This document shows positions 36,001 through 44,352 of a stretch of 64,000 bases of DNA, piece after piece. The stretch spans positions 62,001-126,000 of the forward strand of contig CAWAHF010000004.1 of NCBI GenBank assembly GCA_963781805.1, in the 5' to 3' direction. Position 1 is the stretch's first letter, and each line of letters starts with the position of its first letter. Source of the DNA: JAFGPL01 sp963781805. Lineage in GTDB: Bacteria; Bacteroidota; Bacteroidia; Bacteroidales; UBA10428. The translations under genes were made by a program, and so were the position numbers. The notes under the pieces were generated by a model. It worked only from the letters and a program-made list of their open reading frames with translations, was not told the origin of the DNA and did no database searches.

Positions 36001-39000
36001 TACAGTAAAACTCTGGTTTCCCAATCCGTTAAACCAGGTCCAGTTTATCCCCGGTGTATAAGTAGTTCCATCAGCAATACTGAAATTTCCACCGACTGAA
36101 ACATCAAGGTCGTTAGCATTAAAATCGCCCGACATAATTGTTAGGTTGCCTAAAACGCTTAAGGGGTATGTATCCAGAAGTACAACCGATGTGCTGCTGG
36201 CTCTGTTAATGCTAAGGTTTCCCAGTGGAGCATTTGAAAGTATAATATGGTTGGGGGAATTCGTACCGGTTCCGGCAGTAGGAATTAACTCCAGGGTACC
36301 ACCGGTAACGTTAATATTTCCAGAGGATGATAATACTTCAAAAACCTTTTGCTGGGCAGCAACAGAGCCATCACCACATACATCATAAATGCGAATAACG
36401 CCACCGGATAATGCAAGCACATTGGCGGCATTGTTCATATTGAAGGTTCCTTTTACACCCTCAAGACCAGCTGTTGACCTGTTGGTATTCAACGTGGCTG
36501 TTGTGGTATCAGTGAGATCACTCATACTGGAATAGGCAGCAGGTGTTCTCTGAAAGCGGCCCCGAAGTATAAATATGCCGCCTGACTGGTCAAATGAAGA
36601 TAGTCCACCGGAGCCTCCGGCTGCACGAAATTGTTTGGCATCGATTATCCCCCCGTTAATAACAAACTGGCCTGATGCTAAATCCCAGGTAATAAAACCA
36701 CCCGATTCACGGGTTGAAAAATAACCATCGTTGATCTGAACCTTTCCATAAATAGAAAATGAGCTGCATCCGCCCTGACCAACGCCATTAACGAGACCTG
36801 TCCCTCCTGAAACACCATAGGCCACATTCACTTCACTGTAATCATCGGCGGTAGACAACACAACCACGTCGGGTCCGTCCAGTACCAGGGCGCCATTGGC
36901 CGGAATGTAGAAATCGGAATTGGGATTTGCACCGCCTTCAGCACAGGTACCTTCCGAAAGAGAAGGTATTGTAGTTAAACCTTTCAATATCAATGTTCCT
37001 GTCCTGATCCACAATGCTTTTTTCAGATTGGGATTGCTGCCCCCTCCATCGCCACCTGCGATATTTGCTCCAAATAGTCTGAAGTAAGGGTAAGCCGAAG
37101 AATATACCGTTAATGAATAACTCTGATCGACACCTTTATCCAACACAAGATTATAGAAATCGGTTGTATTATTACAAGTAAGAGTATTATGCGTTGCTCC
37201 TCTGAAATAAACGGTAGCAATACCCGTAGTGGCCCCTAATGTTGTTGGAGAAAATGAATCATAGATAGGATATGATAAATTAGTAAACCTCACTATTCCA
37301 TTGTTCGTGAAATTCCCATACAGTACTATCCTGTGCGATTGGGTATCATAATAATCAATAAAGGGAGCAGCTGTTGAAGTGGCAATATTCAGGGGACTGG
37401 TTGTTGTATTTGTAACTCCGGTACCTATTGTAACAGAGGCTCCATTATCTACGGTAACATCTTTATAAATTGTCAGTTGTCGTCTGTTTGCCGAGTTATC
37501 GTTAATCCGGAAGGTTCCCTGTTTCACGTGCAGATTGCCATTCAGCGTTAGATTGTTAAGCTGGGTACCTGTCGCTCCAGGGGCATTTATTCGCAAATTA
37601 TTGTAGGTGGTCTGGGCAACCGGCAAAGTAAAATCTGTGCTATTATTATATTCCGTTGTACCACCTTCAACGTTAACAAAGGTATTTGTTGCAGCAGTTG
37701 GAAAATTTACAGAGGCCAGTTTCAACGTACCCTGCCCTTTCAATTTTGCAAGACCTGTAGAAAAACTATAGGTAACCATATCAAGTATTCCGCCGCTGTT
37801 AATATTCACCTCAAGACCTGTGGAGGCAATATCTCCGGGTAAGCTGACAGTCCTGCCACCAAGTATAACAACCACATCATTATTTCCGGGAATTGTGGCA
37901 CCAACCTGCGTTGTTCCGCCCGGATCCGATGTCCATGTTGAAGCCGTATTCCAGCTTCCGGTCTGATAAGAATAATAAGTTCCCAATGCACTTGCAGTCC
38001 ATGAGGAGGTTGTAGTCCCAATATTAGTGGTACCGGTAATGGTAAAGTTATTAATACCAAAGCTTGCTAACCCAATGGGCACCTGCCAGGCACCAGCACT
38101 GGGTTTCATCCAGATATTGGTCGGGGATACAACCGCTTCGGCAGGATCGTACTGGAAAGTGGCGGTTATAGTTTTTGGTCCCGTGCTGGTGATAACATCC
38201 CAATACTTACTGACATTTTTTGAACCCAAAACACCCGAAGGAACTGCCTTTATGCTTATGGTGCCTGTAACCGTACCCGAAATTGCCGAAATACTTACAG
38301 GTGAATAATAGCCACCCGAGCCAACAGGAAAAAGAACAGGCAATGTGGCGGCAGAATTTCTGATAAAGCTTCCGGTACCGTTGGTCTCGACCATGCTGGT
38401 GGAGCCGGGTGTACCCTGAACGGCGTTGACTGCATTATTGGTTAAACTAAGATTGAAGTTTCCAAGCTGAAAAACGCCTGAAACTAAATTAAGAACTCCG
38501 GCTAGTGTGGATGTTCCCTGAAGTGTTTTGATTCCCCCATTTGAAATGGTAAGATTATAGTAAGTATACGATCCAACATTCTGTGTGCCTGAACCATTGT
38601 AATTTACTGTGCCTGTTGAACAGGTAAATCCACCTCCGGTAAAATCACCTCCGACATTAATAATGCCATTACTGCTTAATGTTATATTGTTTCTCTGATT
38701 AGAACCGTTCATTAGGATATTACCTGAAACATTTAATGAACCCGTTGATATGGTCAATAAAACATCCCGAATATCCTGAGTGGTATTTGGCATAAAAATA
38801 GATGCACAATTTAAAATCCCTGTGCCAACAGTTAATGTTTGATCGCCGGCATCGGCAGCAGGAGCGCCAAAAGTTACCGCGTTGGTAACATTTAAGGTTC
38901 GTCCGGTGATGGTTAATGAAGTTGCATTTGCGGTACCTGTTGCAAATGTTAATGCCCCGATGGTGTTTACAGGAGACACATTAAGTGTAATGGCATGATT

Positions 39001-39246
39001 GTTTCTGATGGTCACCGTACCGGTACCGGCATTTTGTCCGGGATATGAAGTGGCCGCTGACCAGCTTCCTGCTATTATGCATTGCTGCCACGTACCAAGC
39101 GTACTCCAATTTCCATTTGCATTTGACCGGTAGTCACCTATTGATTGTCCGGATATTTCTATGCCAAACAAAAAGTATATACCTGCTGCCAGGATAATAA
39201 CTCGCAACAAATGCATGAAATTAGTCACTGATTTTCCTATATTCAT
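30067..39246 (-). CDS. Giant secreted protein with repeated G-x-W modules and PKD-like end
   Basis: From MNIGKSVTNFMHLLR the protein has about 3,059 residues, with a signal peptide (cleavage near ISGQS). Four copies of a module opening with GxW-(x)5-TW lie at roughly residues 46, 432, 1414 and 2365 of this frame (GNWSTLGTW, GSWNTASTW, GLWNDVNTW, GIWSDETNW). Each is followed by PG-(x)-D/N-V-(V/I)-I and long Asn/Gly/Thr-rich stretches that read as parallel beta-helix. The last 280 residues hold Ig/PKD-like modules. No type-A or type-B T9SS domain ends the protein, which stops after a PKD-like linker. Proteins of this make-up are large adhesins or surface layers. The missing export signal may mean truncation, or use of the smaller neighbours as partners. 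Confidence 0.85.
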   Translation of the reverse strand: MNIGKSVTNFMHLLRVIILAAGIYFLFGIEISGQSIGDYRSNANGNWSTLGTWQQCIIAGSWSAATSYPGQNAGTGTVTIRNNHAITLNVSPVNTIGALTFATGTANATSLTITGRTLNVTNAVTFGAPAADAGDQTLTVGTGILNCASIFMPNTTQDIRDVLLTISTGSLNVSGNILMNGSNQRNNITLSSNGIINVGGDFTGGGFTCSTGTVNYNGSGTQNVGSYTYYNLTISNGGIKTLQGTSTLAGVLNLVSGVFQLGNFNLSLTNNAVNAVQGTPGSTSMVETNGTGSFIRNSAATLPVLFPVGSGGYYSPVSISAISGTVTGTISIKAVPSGVLGSKNVSKYWDVITSTGPKTITATFQYDPAEAVVSPTNIWMKPSAGAWQVPIGLASFGINNFTITGTTNIGTTTSSWTASALGTYYSYQTGSWNTASTWTSDPGGTTQVGATIPGNNDVVVILGGRTVSLPGDIASTGLEVNINSGGILDMVTYSFSTGLAKLKGQGTLKLASVNFPTAATNTFVNVEGGTTEYNNSTDFTLPVAQTTYNNLRINAPGATGTQLNNLTLNGNLHVKQGTFRINDNSANRRQLTIYKDVTVDNGASVTIGTGVTNTTTSPLNIATSTAAPFIDYYDTQSHRIVLYGNFTNNGIVRFTNLSYPIYDSFSPTTLGATTGIATVYFRGATHNTLTCNNTTDFYNLVLDKGVDQSYSLTVYSSAYPYFRLFGANIAGGDGGGSNPNLKKALWIRTGTLILKGLTTIPSLSEGTCAEGGANPNSDFYIPANGALVLDGPDVVVLSTADDYSEVNVAYGVSGGTGLVNGVGQGGCSSFSIYGKVQINDGYFSTRESGGFITWDLASGQFVINGGIIDAKQFRAAGGSGGLSSFDQSGGIFILRGRFQRTPAAYSSMSDLTDTTTATLNTNRSTAGLEGVKGTFNMNNAANVLALSGGVIRIYDVCGDGSVAAQQKVFEVLSSSGNINVTGGTLELIPTAGTGTNSPNHIILSNAPLGNLSINRASSTSVVLLDTYPLSVLGNLTIMSGDFNANDLDVSVGGNFSIADGTTYTPGINWTWFNGLGNQSFTVNTATALSLKKLKIEKPAGTTLTLDGSQPVISVADSMMILNGNLADGGKTINFTTSATTTSSWLYNSGVHSGAGIIVLSDDDPQVIAGDGNGVFQNIEINNTDALSAPVSLAANITINGTLTLSQDKLLSIGTYNLKLGTSAAISGASGTRYIQTGGNAGDGGLTKVYSSTAAFDFPVGAPSTSHAAANYTPASIGFGAAPTVYGSITVIPVGYEHPNVTTSGRSLTYFWRILSSGFTLGTATVNHSYTYSDNDVVTGGDVTENDYVVARYNSSAYTWTKGTINDVDETSNLIGEPGSGSFLENVNFIDGEYTAGDINATDPFGIPKIYYSRQSGLWNDVNTWSLTGHTVDNLPAMVPGASDIVIIGGNDSVYLYAAPIVVIPPDPPVTYYQLNNAVVSCASLQIEAGSVLDIENNPGCNFGILRSNAGGNGIFRITTNYDDGSTYAFPSGDFSDFNINLGTSELYSVNPTAGTTYWLPYNASSYGNLILSPLGGSNIIFPNRDLLIYGNCITRGQNADSWFCPTWNIDYPTAPMVRIPKTITINGNLDIQGGALIWYGNGALAQNMVVYGDVKVAPYATIDVWSGATNQQLSIGGSLINNTTNTTAGGTTTPSRCDFTLLPVTFFGNNSASVTNTGTTPNTGSTPYTYFESVIVNKGNSQATLLTIDIGGTLTTPADNWLSLQNGTLRYMCTDPGADFTITQGSPFTIPSTAGLYINYSNANNRNILIANAASNTNDLFLNGKLTIVNGNAYVGPTNGTTNNNNDIEYSGGGASAINIQGGALIVNGQIRRNPATTNGILNYTQSGGTLVINGQAAIAANAKFEVLNSGSVFNTSGGTITIVRGGGGNTYGDLYLRPESSSVTGGEIIFTQSPSVGPVVDAVQSYILDANVPLNNLTIKGKTSGTARNATVTLLISPLALNGDLTLSNNRSFLDVNTTYNINMTIKGNFTNNGTYSHYNNLTTFNGGAQTLQGSTATDFYNLLVTPVTSLSLIRDITVFRDLTLSSGQLLGSTFDINVQGNLLNNANYDGDAVTGGVILNGSSLQYVSGTGTFGRLELDNTEGARILNNITLQKNFILTNGVFNINQYLFTLGVSSNIEGSSFSTTKMIASDGVFSNVGIKKFLSIYSGPGLTFTFPMGTATKYTPAVLSYTSNTNVGSIRLNNINDHHPAVFDNTNVLQYYWEVESSGIEGFSGNLVLNYKDADVRATGANTEADYIAARLQIPGTSWIKAAPGAGTDNVDETGNTITYNYSGSDNLSGDYTAGIDAAIPDQVPEYASIADGIWSDETNWVQTGGDSYPCPVGGPNGFIVTITHEIDADASYCSAYRTTINGKLNIIAPYFGHNFGTIDGNGTLYLENSTLPAGRYTSFFDCSGNSTLEYGGSTDYTLIADLFSSVPKLHFTGTGIRMLPNKDLTICKQLLIDGPSLDNSLNNRKLTILGTMERYNSGAFISGSGADATVSFAGSASQTVGGVLGDFTGLNDFNNLEINNPDGLTINSNGEIEVSGNLLLTIGTIQTSSTNKLTITNTAINCVIPLGGGSSSFVNGPLNKKINQGDNFFFPIGKGTVLGNKLSLSSSRTGTIIWTAEFFTPNSTSGSLSSPLTYVNSKEYWTVGAVSGDHAIVNLRWDPLSDLTPLMTENGLSDMYVAGYNTGVNSWQRIGSSAFGDNNNGTVYTTAIITVPSAHSGNYTLACTNTTKPRASLTPTGPVCGTAGILVTFTTSIPINLNYILSYKKDGVDQTPVMVGTLPYSLPTGATGATYQLTGFTYNNPPYAGPVGNGVVDPAVITTYTVPTTAAAGIDQSVCGGTSATLAGNIPGVGSGLWTIISGAGGTIVQPTINNSIFNGTNGTAYTLRWTISNGFCTSYDNVIINFPLLPVQPGIFTSGFDEICQNISDVTYSVTNDVTLTYTWFYSGTGVIINGSGNTVNLDFDASATSGTLSVTTTNGCGTSSALTRNILVNTLPPTTLIYHDLEGN

Positions 39247-39333
39247 GCGCTGAGCAACCAATAACAGGAAAACCAATTCGAAAAGCTTTATAGGAATTCC
39301 TTTTTGCGATATATGATTTGCTGCTTTTTGCAT

Positions 39334-39959
39334 TAGTTGGGAATCATAAGTAATATCAATTAATCGTTGAAAGTTAAATTTTTCTAAATGTGCCCGATTG
39401 CTAAGATTCTTTACAGAATGGTGTTAACTGATTAATCATCAGTTTGTTTTTAATGTAATAATGAAAAACACGGTGGGAAACTATACCATTTGCCATAACA
39501 TTTTTATAACCTTTTTCTCTTTTCCGTGGTTGAAATAAACAATCCGGAGTATTGTATGTGTATAAATACGAAGCATTTGCTCTTCAGTTTATAATATTGC
39601 AATGATTTACATCATAAGGTACAATGATTGTTCTCACTTAGTTAGCTTAAATGAAAAAACCGAATAAATCGCATGAATCTCTTTTCAACTTCGTTGTTTT
39701 CATTTTTTTTTAATCTTTTTACCGACTTTTATCTGTATTGAAGATCAAATACTGATTTTTTAATCAACCTTTGATAGGAAGATTTCATGGGAATAATTAA
39801 ATCTATTGTAAAGGTGCTAACTATGCTATTGATAAACGTTTCTTATTTGTGCAAAAGACGTGCATCATTCACACCACTTTCAAATAGTTCTTTTTTTACC
39901 TGACGTAAACCTTCTTGAAAGTGCACGATTTTTATGTAAAGAAAGCAGCGCATACTATC
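39334..39959. other. Intergenic stretch without recognised gene
   Basis: About 620 AT-rich bases lie between the giant gene and the M48 protease gene. A single degenerate box-1-like sequence (GTGTGAATGATGCAC on the minus strand, near 39862-39875) is present but has no partner at 21 bp. I see no coding frame, RNA gene or terminator that I can defend. Confidence 0.45.
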
Positions 39960-40766
39960 CTATTTATTGCCGGGATTATAATATTTCAAGGCCTCCGGCA
40001 TGAATTGTTCTAACTTTCTTAACCTTGTCTCATTAGAAGGGTGCGTGCTAAGAAATTCAGGTGGACTTGCTCCTCCTGTTGTTGACATTCTTTGCCAGAA
40101 AGGAATTGCTTCCTGGGGATCATATCCTGCCATAGCTGCGTATATTAAACCATACTTATCGGCTTCCGTTTCCTGTTGCCGCGACCAGGGTAACATAGCA
40201 CCCACCTCGCTTCCAATTCCATAAGAAAGCATAAATAAATCCTGTGTTTCTTTGGGTTTTTGGGACAACGCAGTTTCTAACGCCATTCCTCCTAATTGTT
40301 GAACCATAGCCTGACTCATCCTTTCATTGCCATGTTTGGCAATGGAATGGGCAATTTCATGTCCCATGACAATGGCGAGCGCCGTTTCGTTCTGGGTTAC
40401 TGGCAGCAAACCTGTGTATACAACCACCTTTCCACCAGGCATACACCAGGCATTCACCTCTTTACTGTCAACTGTATTAAATTCCCATTTATACCCTTCC
40501 AGTACCGTTCCTTTATCTTGGTTGTTGTAATACTTTGTAATTGCATTTGCAATTCGTGTTCCTACGTGATCAACCATTGCAGCATCTTTACTGTTACCGG
40601 AGCTTAATACGTTGTTTTCACTTAAAAATGTCTTGTATTGGCTCACAGCCATCAACTGCAGCTCTGATTCCTGCACTAAATTTAGTTGTTTACGGCCAGT
40701 AACAAGATTTAAGGCACATCCTGCCAGAAGACCAGTGATAATTGATAAAAATAAAATTTTTTTCAT
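39960..40766 (-). CDS. M48 family metalloprotease, lipoprotein
   Basis: This 268-residue protein has a lipoprotein signal (lipobox LLAGC, Cys17) and the zinc motif HEIAH (VMGHEIAHSIAKHG). The third ligand lies in ETEADKYGLIYAAMAGYDPQEA, followed by STHPSNETRLRKLEQ. These are the features of the periplasmic M48 proteases (BepA/LoiP/YggG type) that remove damaged outer-membrane proteins. Its promoter is of the phased-box class and shares a 100-bp control region with the divergent OmpA lipoprotein gene. Joint stress control of a quality-control protease and an envelope protein is therefore likely. Confidence 0.93.
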   Translation of the reverse strand: MKKILFLSIITGLLAGCALNLVTGRKQLNLVQESELQLMAVSQYKTFLSENNVLSSGNSKDAAMVDHVGTRIANAITKYYNNQDKGTVLEGYKWEFNTVDSKEVNAWCMPGGKVVVYTGLLPVTQNETALAIVMGHEIAHSIAKHGNERMSQAMVQQLGGMALETALSQKPKETQDLFMLSYGIGSEVGAMLPWSRQQETEADKYGLIYAAMAGYDPQEAIPFWQRMSTTGGASPPEFLSTHPSNETRLRKLEQFMPEALKYYNPGNK

Positions 40767-40869
40767 AAGTAATAGAAATTTGTATGTTCATTCATTGTTC
40801 ATTCACAGTTATTTACCAATAATGATAATAATCCTTCTATCAGATTCAATTGTATAATTTCTTATAAAT

Positions 40870-40936
40870 CAAAGGTATATTCAGTAAACTCATTTTCTGT
40901 TACACAACTTTTTATAAGAGTTACATCATTCACACA
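40870..40936 (-). promoter_or_regulatory. Phased-box promoter of the M48 protease
   Basis: On the minus strand, box 1 is TGTGTGAATGATGTAA (40921-40936) and box 2 is GTGTAAC (40899-40905), 21 bp apart. The -7 element TACCTTTG, a full TAnnTTTG match, starts at 40877, 28 bp after box 2. Confidence 0.85.
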
Positions 40937-41005
40937 TTTTTGATCAGGATGTACTTTTTTTCCAGAGATATAAGCCAATTCAATGTGCGTATTAATTTTT
41001 GGAAA

Positions 41006-41072
41006 TGTGTGAATAATGTAATTTATTGCTAAAGTTATGTAACACGCATAGGTTTTAATAAGAATACCTTTA
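41006..41072 (+). promoter_or_regulatory. Phased-box promoter of the OmpA lipoprotein
   Basis: Box 1 is TGTGTGAATAATGTAA (41006-41021) and box 2 is ATGTAAC (41037-41043), 21 bp apart. TACCTTTA starts at 41065, 28 bp after box 2. It is back to back with the protease promoter. Confidence 0.85.
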
Positions 41073-41120
41073 TTGCAGGTAAATTACTAAATGGAGATAG
41101 TTAAACAATTAAATACATAT

Positions 41121-41795
41121 ATGATGAAAAAATTGAAAATGAACCTATTTGTGATATTAATTGCAGCCTTGATTTTATCAAGTTGTGCTTCAATGAACAA
41201 AACACAGAAAGGAGCTGCTGTCGGAACTGCAGGAGGTGGTGCAATGGGCGCTGTTATTGGCAGGGCTTCAGGTAATACAGCTCTGGGTGCAATCATCGGG
41301 GCTGCCGTAGGAGGCGCTACCGGTGCGGTAATAGGCCATCAGATGGACAAACAGGCTGAGGAAATAAAAAAAACCGTTCCGGATGCAAAAGTTGAACGTG
41401 TGGGTGAAGGAATCGTAGTTGAATTTAGTAGCAATGTACTATTTGCATATGACAAATCTAATCTGTCGGATGCTGCCAAAATTAACCTTGATAAGCTGGT
41501 AAAAGTTCTGAATAGTTATTCTGATACGGATATTGAATTGCAGGGACATACAGACAATAAAGGGAGTGAAGCTTACAACCAGAGTTTATCCGAAAGACGG
41601 GCAAATGCAGTATTAGGTTATCTGGCAAGTAATGGCATATCTAACAACCGGCTTACAATTAAAGGATTTGGAGAAACTGTTCCAAAATATGACAATGGGA
41701 CTGCAGAGGGCCGTACTCAAAACCGCAGGGTTGAATTTCTGATCACTGCAAATGAAAAAATGAAAGCTGAAGCAGAAAATAGTGCAGCTAACTAA
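41121..41795 (+). CDS. OmpA-family lipoprotein with glycine-zipper domain
   Basis: From the ATG at 41121 (or 41124) the protein has about 224 residues. The lipobox is ILSSC; next comes a glycine-zipper segment (GAAVGTAGGGAMGAVIG ... GAAVGGATGAVIGH, about residues 25-75) likely to insert in membranes. The OmpA C-terminal peptidoglycan-binding domain follows, with LQGHTDNKGSEAYNQSLSERRA and TQNRRVEFLI. A start at 41091 is unlikely because the predicted transcription start is near 41080. It shares its control region with the divergent protease gene; a beta-barrel protein gene follows 31 bp downstream. Confidence 0.92.
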   Translation: MMKKLKMNLFVILIAALILSSCASMNKTQKGAAVGTAGGGAMGAVIGRASGNTALGAIIGAAVGGATGAVIGHQMDKQAEEIKKTVPDAKVERVGEGIVVEFSSNVLFAYDKSNLSDAAKINLDKLVKVLNSYSDTDIELQGHTDNKGSEAYNQSLSERRANAVLGYLASNGISNNRLTIKGFGETVPKYDNGTAEGRTQNRRVEFLITANEKMKAEAENSAAN

Positions 41796-41826
41796 TTTAA
41801 TGAACATAATCTAAAAATAATATATA

Positions 41827-42492
41827 ATGAAAATCAGACTATTTTCTTTTGTATTGATTCTTATGCTTTCCGCTTCATTGGCAATTGCTCAGCGCACGGA
41901 TAAAGCAAAAATCTCCTTTGCTGTTCTTGGCGGAGTGAATTTTCAGAATTTGAACGGAAAAGATATGAATGGGGACAAACTTAAAAATAAAATGATCCTT
42001 GGTTACCATGCGGGTGTTAATATTCAGATACCCATTGCTCCGGAGTTCTTTTTTCAACCAGGTTTGTTTTTTACTACAAAAGGAGCAAAAAGTACCAATG
42101 GCTCAACTGCCACAATCAAACTTTCCTATATTGAATTGCCTCTGAATTTGGTTTACAAAGGGGCGCTGGGTAATGGATTCATTATGGTTGGATTTGGTCC
42201 CTATGTTGGTTATGCGATCGGAGGTAATCTAACACCTGAAAACGGCTCAGCAACCGATATTGAATTTAAAAGCGTTGTGGAGCTAAGTGATCCCTTATCA
42301 GTACCCTATTTTAAAGCATTTGATGCAGGTGGTAACATATTTGCAGGATATCAAATGGCCGGCGGGATATTTATCCAGCTGAATACACAATTAGGAATGC
42401 TAAAAATCAATCCTGAATATAAAACACTCACCGATGATAAATCATCAGTTAAAAATACGGGTTTTGGTCTTTCACTTGGATATAGGTTTTAA
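41827..42492 (+). CDS. Outer-membrane beta-barrel protein (PorT-like)
   Basis: This 221-residue protein has a signal peptide (cleavage near AIAQRTD), alternating amphipathic beta strands, a GVNFQNLNGKD start and a final strand ending GFGLSLGYRF with terminal Phe. This is the pattern of the PorT/OMP_b-brl family of small barrels. It lies 31 bp after the OmpA lipoprotein gene and is followed by a terminator, so the two form a stress-induced operon. Confidence 0.85.
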   Translation: MKIRLFSFVLILMLSASLAIAQRTDKAKISFAVLGGVNFQNLNGKDMNGDKLKNKMILGYHAGVNIQIPIAPEFFFQPGLFFTTKGAKSTNGSTATIKLSYIELPLNLVYKGALGNGFIMVGFGPYVGYAIGGNLTPENGSATDIEFKSVVELSDPLSVPYFKAFDAGGNIFAGYQMAGGIFIQLNTQLGMLKINPEYKTLTDDKSSVKNTGFGLSLGYRF

Positions 42493-42510
42493 AGAAAGGC
42501 TGTGTGCAAA

Positions 42511-42542
42511 AAGCCGTCTTTAATAATTAGACGGTTTTTTTT
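42511..42542 (+). terminator. Rho-independent terminator of the OmpA-barrel operon
   Basis: The stem GCCGTCT / AGACGG around a short AT loop is followed by a run of eight T. It lies about 20 bp after the barrel gene stop. Confidence 0.9.
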
Positions 42543-42688
42543 ATCCAAATAGAATTTTTCGAGAAAATTCAATAATGACATATGCCATTCGGTGCTGAAA
42601 TTTTTCTATAATGCACAAGCGGATTCTTCAAAATCAGAAGCTTTTTTTTATTAACCTGAGTTAGATATTATATTCAATAGTATCAAAT

Positions 42689-43261
42689 TCACTTTATTTT
42701 AGAATTATTCTGCTTTTTGAAGCTTGAAATATCAACTACCGACAAAAGGCATTCCCCATTCTCATTGGTAACAATGCCTTCCATATAAACATAACACAAA
42801 GGTTTATTCTCATAGCCAAGCATCACTTCGCATGATTCTTTGGCATTACCGATAAATACTTTACTAAAAAAAATGTTAAATGCAGGCAGTGAATCTTCCA
42901 TAATGAATAGCTTAAAGTTGCTATTTATTAGGCTAAAACGCTTATCACCAAGCATTTCGGCGCCAGTGAAGTTCAGCTCGCAAATACTCCCCTCTGAATC
43001 GAGCGTAAAATAGCCCATTGGAGAAAAATCGTACAACATAGTGTATTTTTTAAGAGCCGCTTCAGCAGTTTCATATGCCTGTTGCAACTCTTCATTCTGC
43101 ATTTCCAATTCTATCTGGTGTACCTGCAGTTCGTGAAGGAGTTTTTTCACGTCATTTTCCTTTAGTTGTAAGTCTGCTTTTTTTTGTTTCTCTTGCAACT
43201 TTTTTTCTGCCTTTTTGCGCAGTATTTCTGCACTTGTAAAATCCATTTCTTCGTTAATCAT
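42689..43261 (-). CDS. PAS-domain protein with coiled-coil N-terminus
   Basis: Of 190 residues, the first 80 form a Lys/Glu-rich coiled coil (ILRKKAEKKLQEKQKK, LHELQVHQIELEMQNEELQQAYE). A single PAS domain follows (about 82-180; FDFSPMGYFTLD-type start, LINSNFKLFIMEDSLPAF). There is no output domain, so it must act through a partner. The stretch resembles the PAS-linker part of large CheB-CheR-PAS kinases, and a CheB-domain gene lies about 225 bp upstream on the same strand, which suggests a split sensory complex. Confidence 0.8.
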   Translation of the reverse strand: MINEEMDFTSAEILRKKAEKKLQEKQKKADLQLKENDVKKLLHELQVHQIELEMQNEELQQAYETAEAALKKYTMLYDFSPMGYFTLDSEGSICELNFTGAEMLGDKRFSLINSNFKLFIMEDSLPAFNIFFSKVFIGNAKESCEVMLGYENKPLCYVYMEGIVTNENGECLLSVVDISSFKKQNNSKIK

Positions 43262-43485
43262 TGTAAATGTGTTAATAGTACTGTCATTTTATTTTAATTT
43301 AGTTTGAAGTCCGAAGCCTACCTCTTCTTTTCCAAAAAAAGAGGGATACTGGTCAAAGGATTCAGCTTCATTCATCTATCTTCTCTATTCTGTCGTCCAT
43401 CTTCATCAATAAAATCATTCCTGTCGGCTTCTTCAGGTTGCTATGAATCACTTTTTCTAACCATTCAGTTTCCAACATGTTGCTT

Positions 43486-44175
43486 TCATTCGTTATTACC
43501 TGGAATTTTATCTTTAATTTGTACATCTAAATCTGAACCGGTGACCGGAATATGTGTAAGAATGGAATGAAGTTTTTCGGATAGCTCCGAGGGAGGTGCA
43601 ACAATATCGACAAGCACAGAATCTATAGCATTAAGCGGCATGCTGTCGAATTTAGCAGTTGATGGTTCCTGCACCATAATTATCCCGTTTTTTTCTTTTA
43701 TATCTCGCAGGCCAATACTGCCGTCAGATCCCAAACCTGAAAGAATGATACCAATGGCCAACTCCTTCCGGTCATTTGCAAGCGAACGGAAGAAAAAATC
43801 GATTGGAAGTCGTAATCCTCTTGTTTTTATTGGTTGGGACAGGTGAAGCACCCCATTAAGAATTGACATAATCTTATTTGGTGGAATTACATAAACGCAA
43901 TTTGGTATCACAGCCATATGGTTTTTAACCTGAACAACTTTCATGCTGGAAATGCGCTGTAATAGTTCCGGTAACATTCCTTTCCGGGTTGGGTCAAGAT
44001 GCTGGATAACAACATAGGCCAATCCACTGTTTTCAGGCACGTTTCCGAGAAATTGTTCCAAAGCTTCAAGTCCGCCGGCCGATGCGCCTATGCCAACTAT
44101 CGGAAAATGAACCATATCCTGCACGGAAGTTTTTCCCTTTGAATTTGCTGAAGGTCTCAGCTTCCTGGTTTTCAT
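43486..44175 (-). CDS. Stand-alone CheB methylesterase domain protein (second)
   Basis: This 229-residue protein has the CheB triad: Ser in GIGASAGGLEAL, His in IQHLDPT and Asp in SGLGSDGSIGL. The G-x-G-S/T-D-G motif is closer to the textbook form than that of the copy at 16133. A basic, Ser-rich 25-residue tail precedes the domain. No receiver domain is present. It may work with the PAS protein encoded downstream, as in the hybrid CheB/CheR/PAS systems of Bacteroidota. Its promoter is not of the phased-box class. Confidence 0.85.
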   Translation of the reverse strand: MKTRKLRPSANSKGKTSVQDMVHFPIVGIGASAGGLEALEQFLGNVPENSGLAYVVIQHLDPTRKGMLPELLQRISSMKVVQVKNHMAVIPNCVYVIPPNKIMSILNGVLHLSQPIKTRGLRLPIDFFFRSLANDRKELAIGIILSGLGSDGSIGLRDIKEKNGIIMVQEPSTAKFDSMPLNAIDSVLVDIVAPPSELSEKLHSILTHIPVTGSDLDVQIKDKIPGNNE

Positions 44176-44352
44176 GAGTGAAATTATATTGTCTGCAACT
44201 ATCGAAATTAGACAATACCTGATTACATACCAATAAATTAAATAAAAAACTGATATTTTCTAAAGAATAATTTCAACTAAATTAAAAAAAATAATATTAT
44301 GTCGGGTTTTCCCACAAGCAAAATATATCATTTTTTAGCCGGTAATGCACTA

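Noticed and set aside
39860..39880. A sequence like box 1 (GTGTGAATGATGCAC, minus strand) upstream of the giant gene
   Set aside because: No ATGTAA-like partner occurs at 21 bp and no -7 element at the fixed distance; the nearest start is about 600 bp away.
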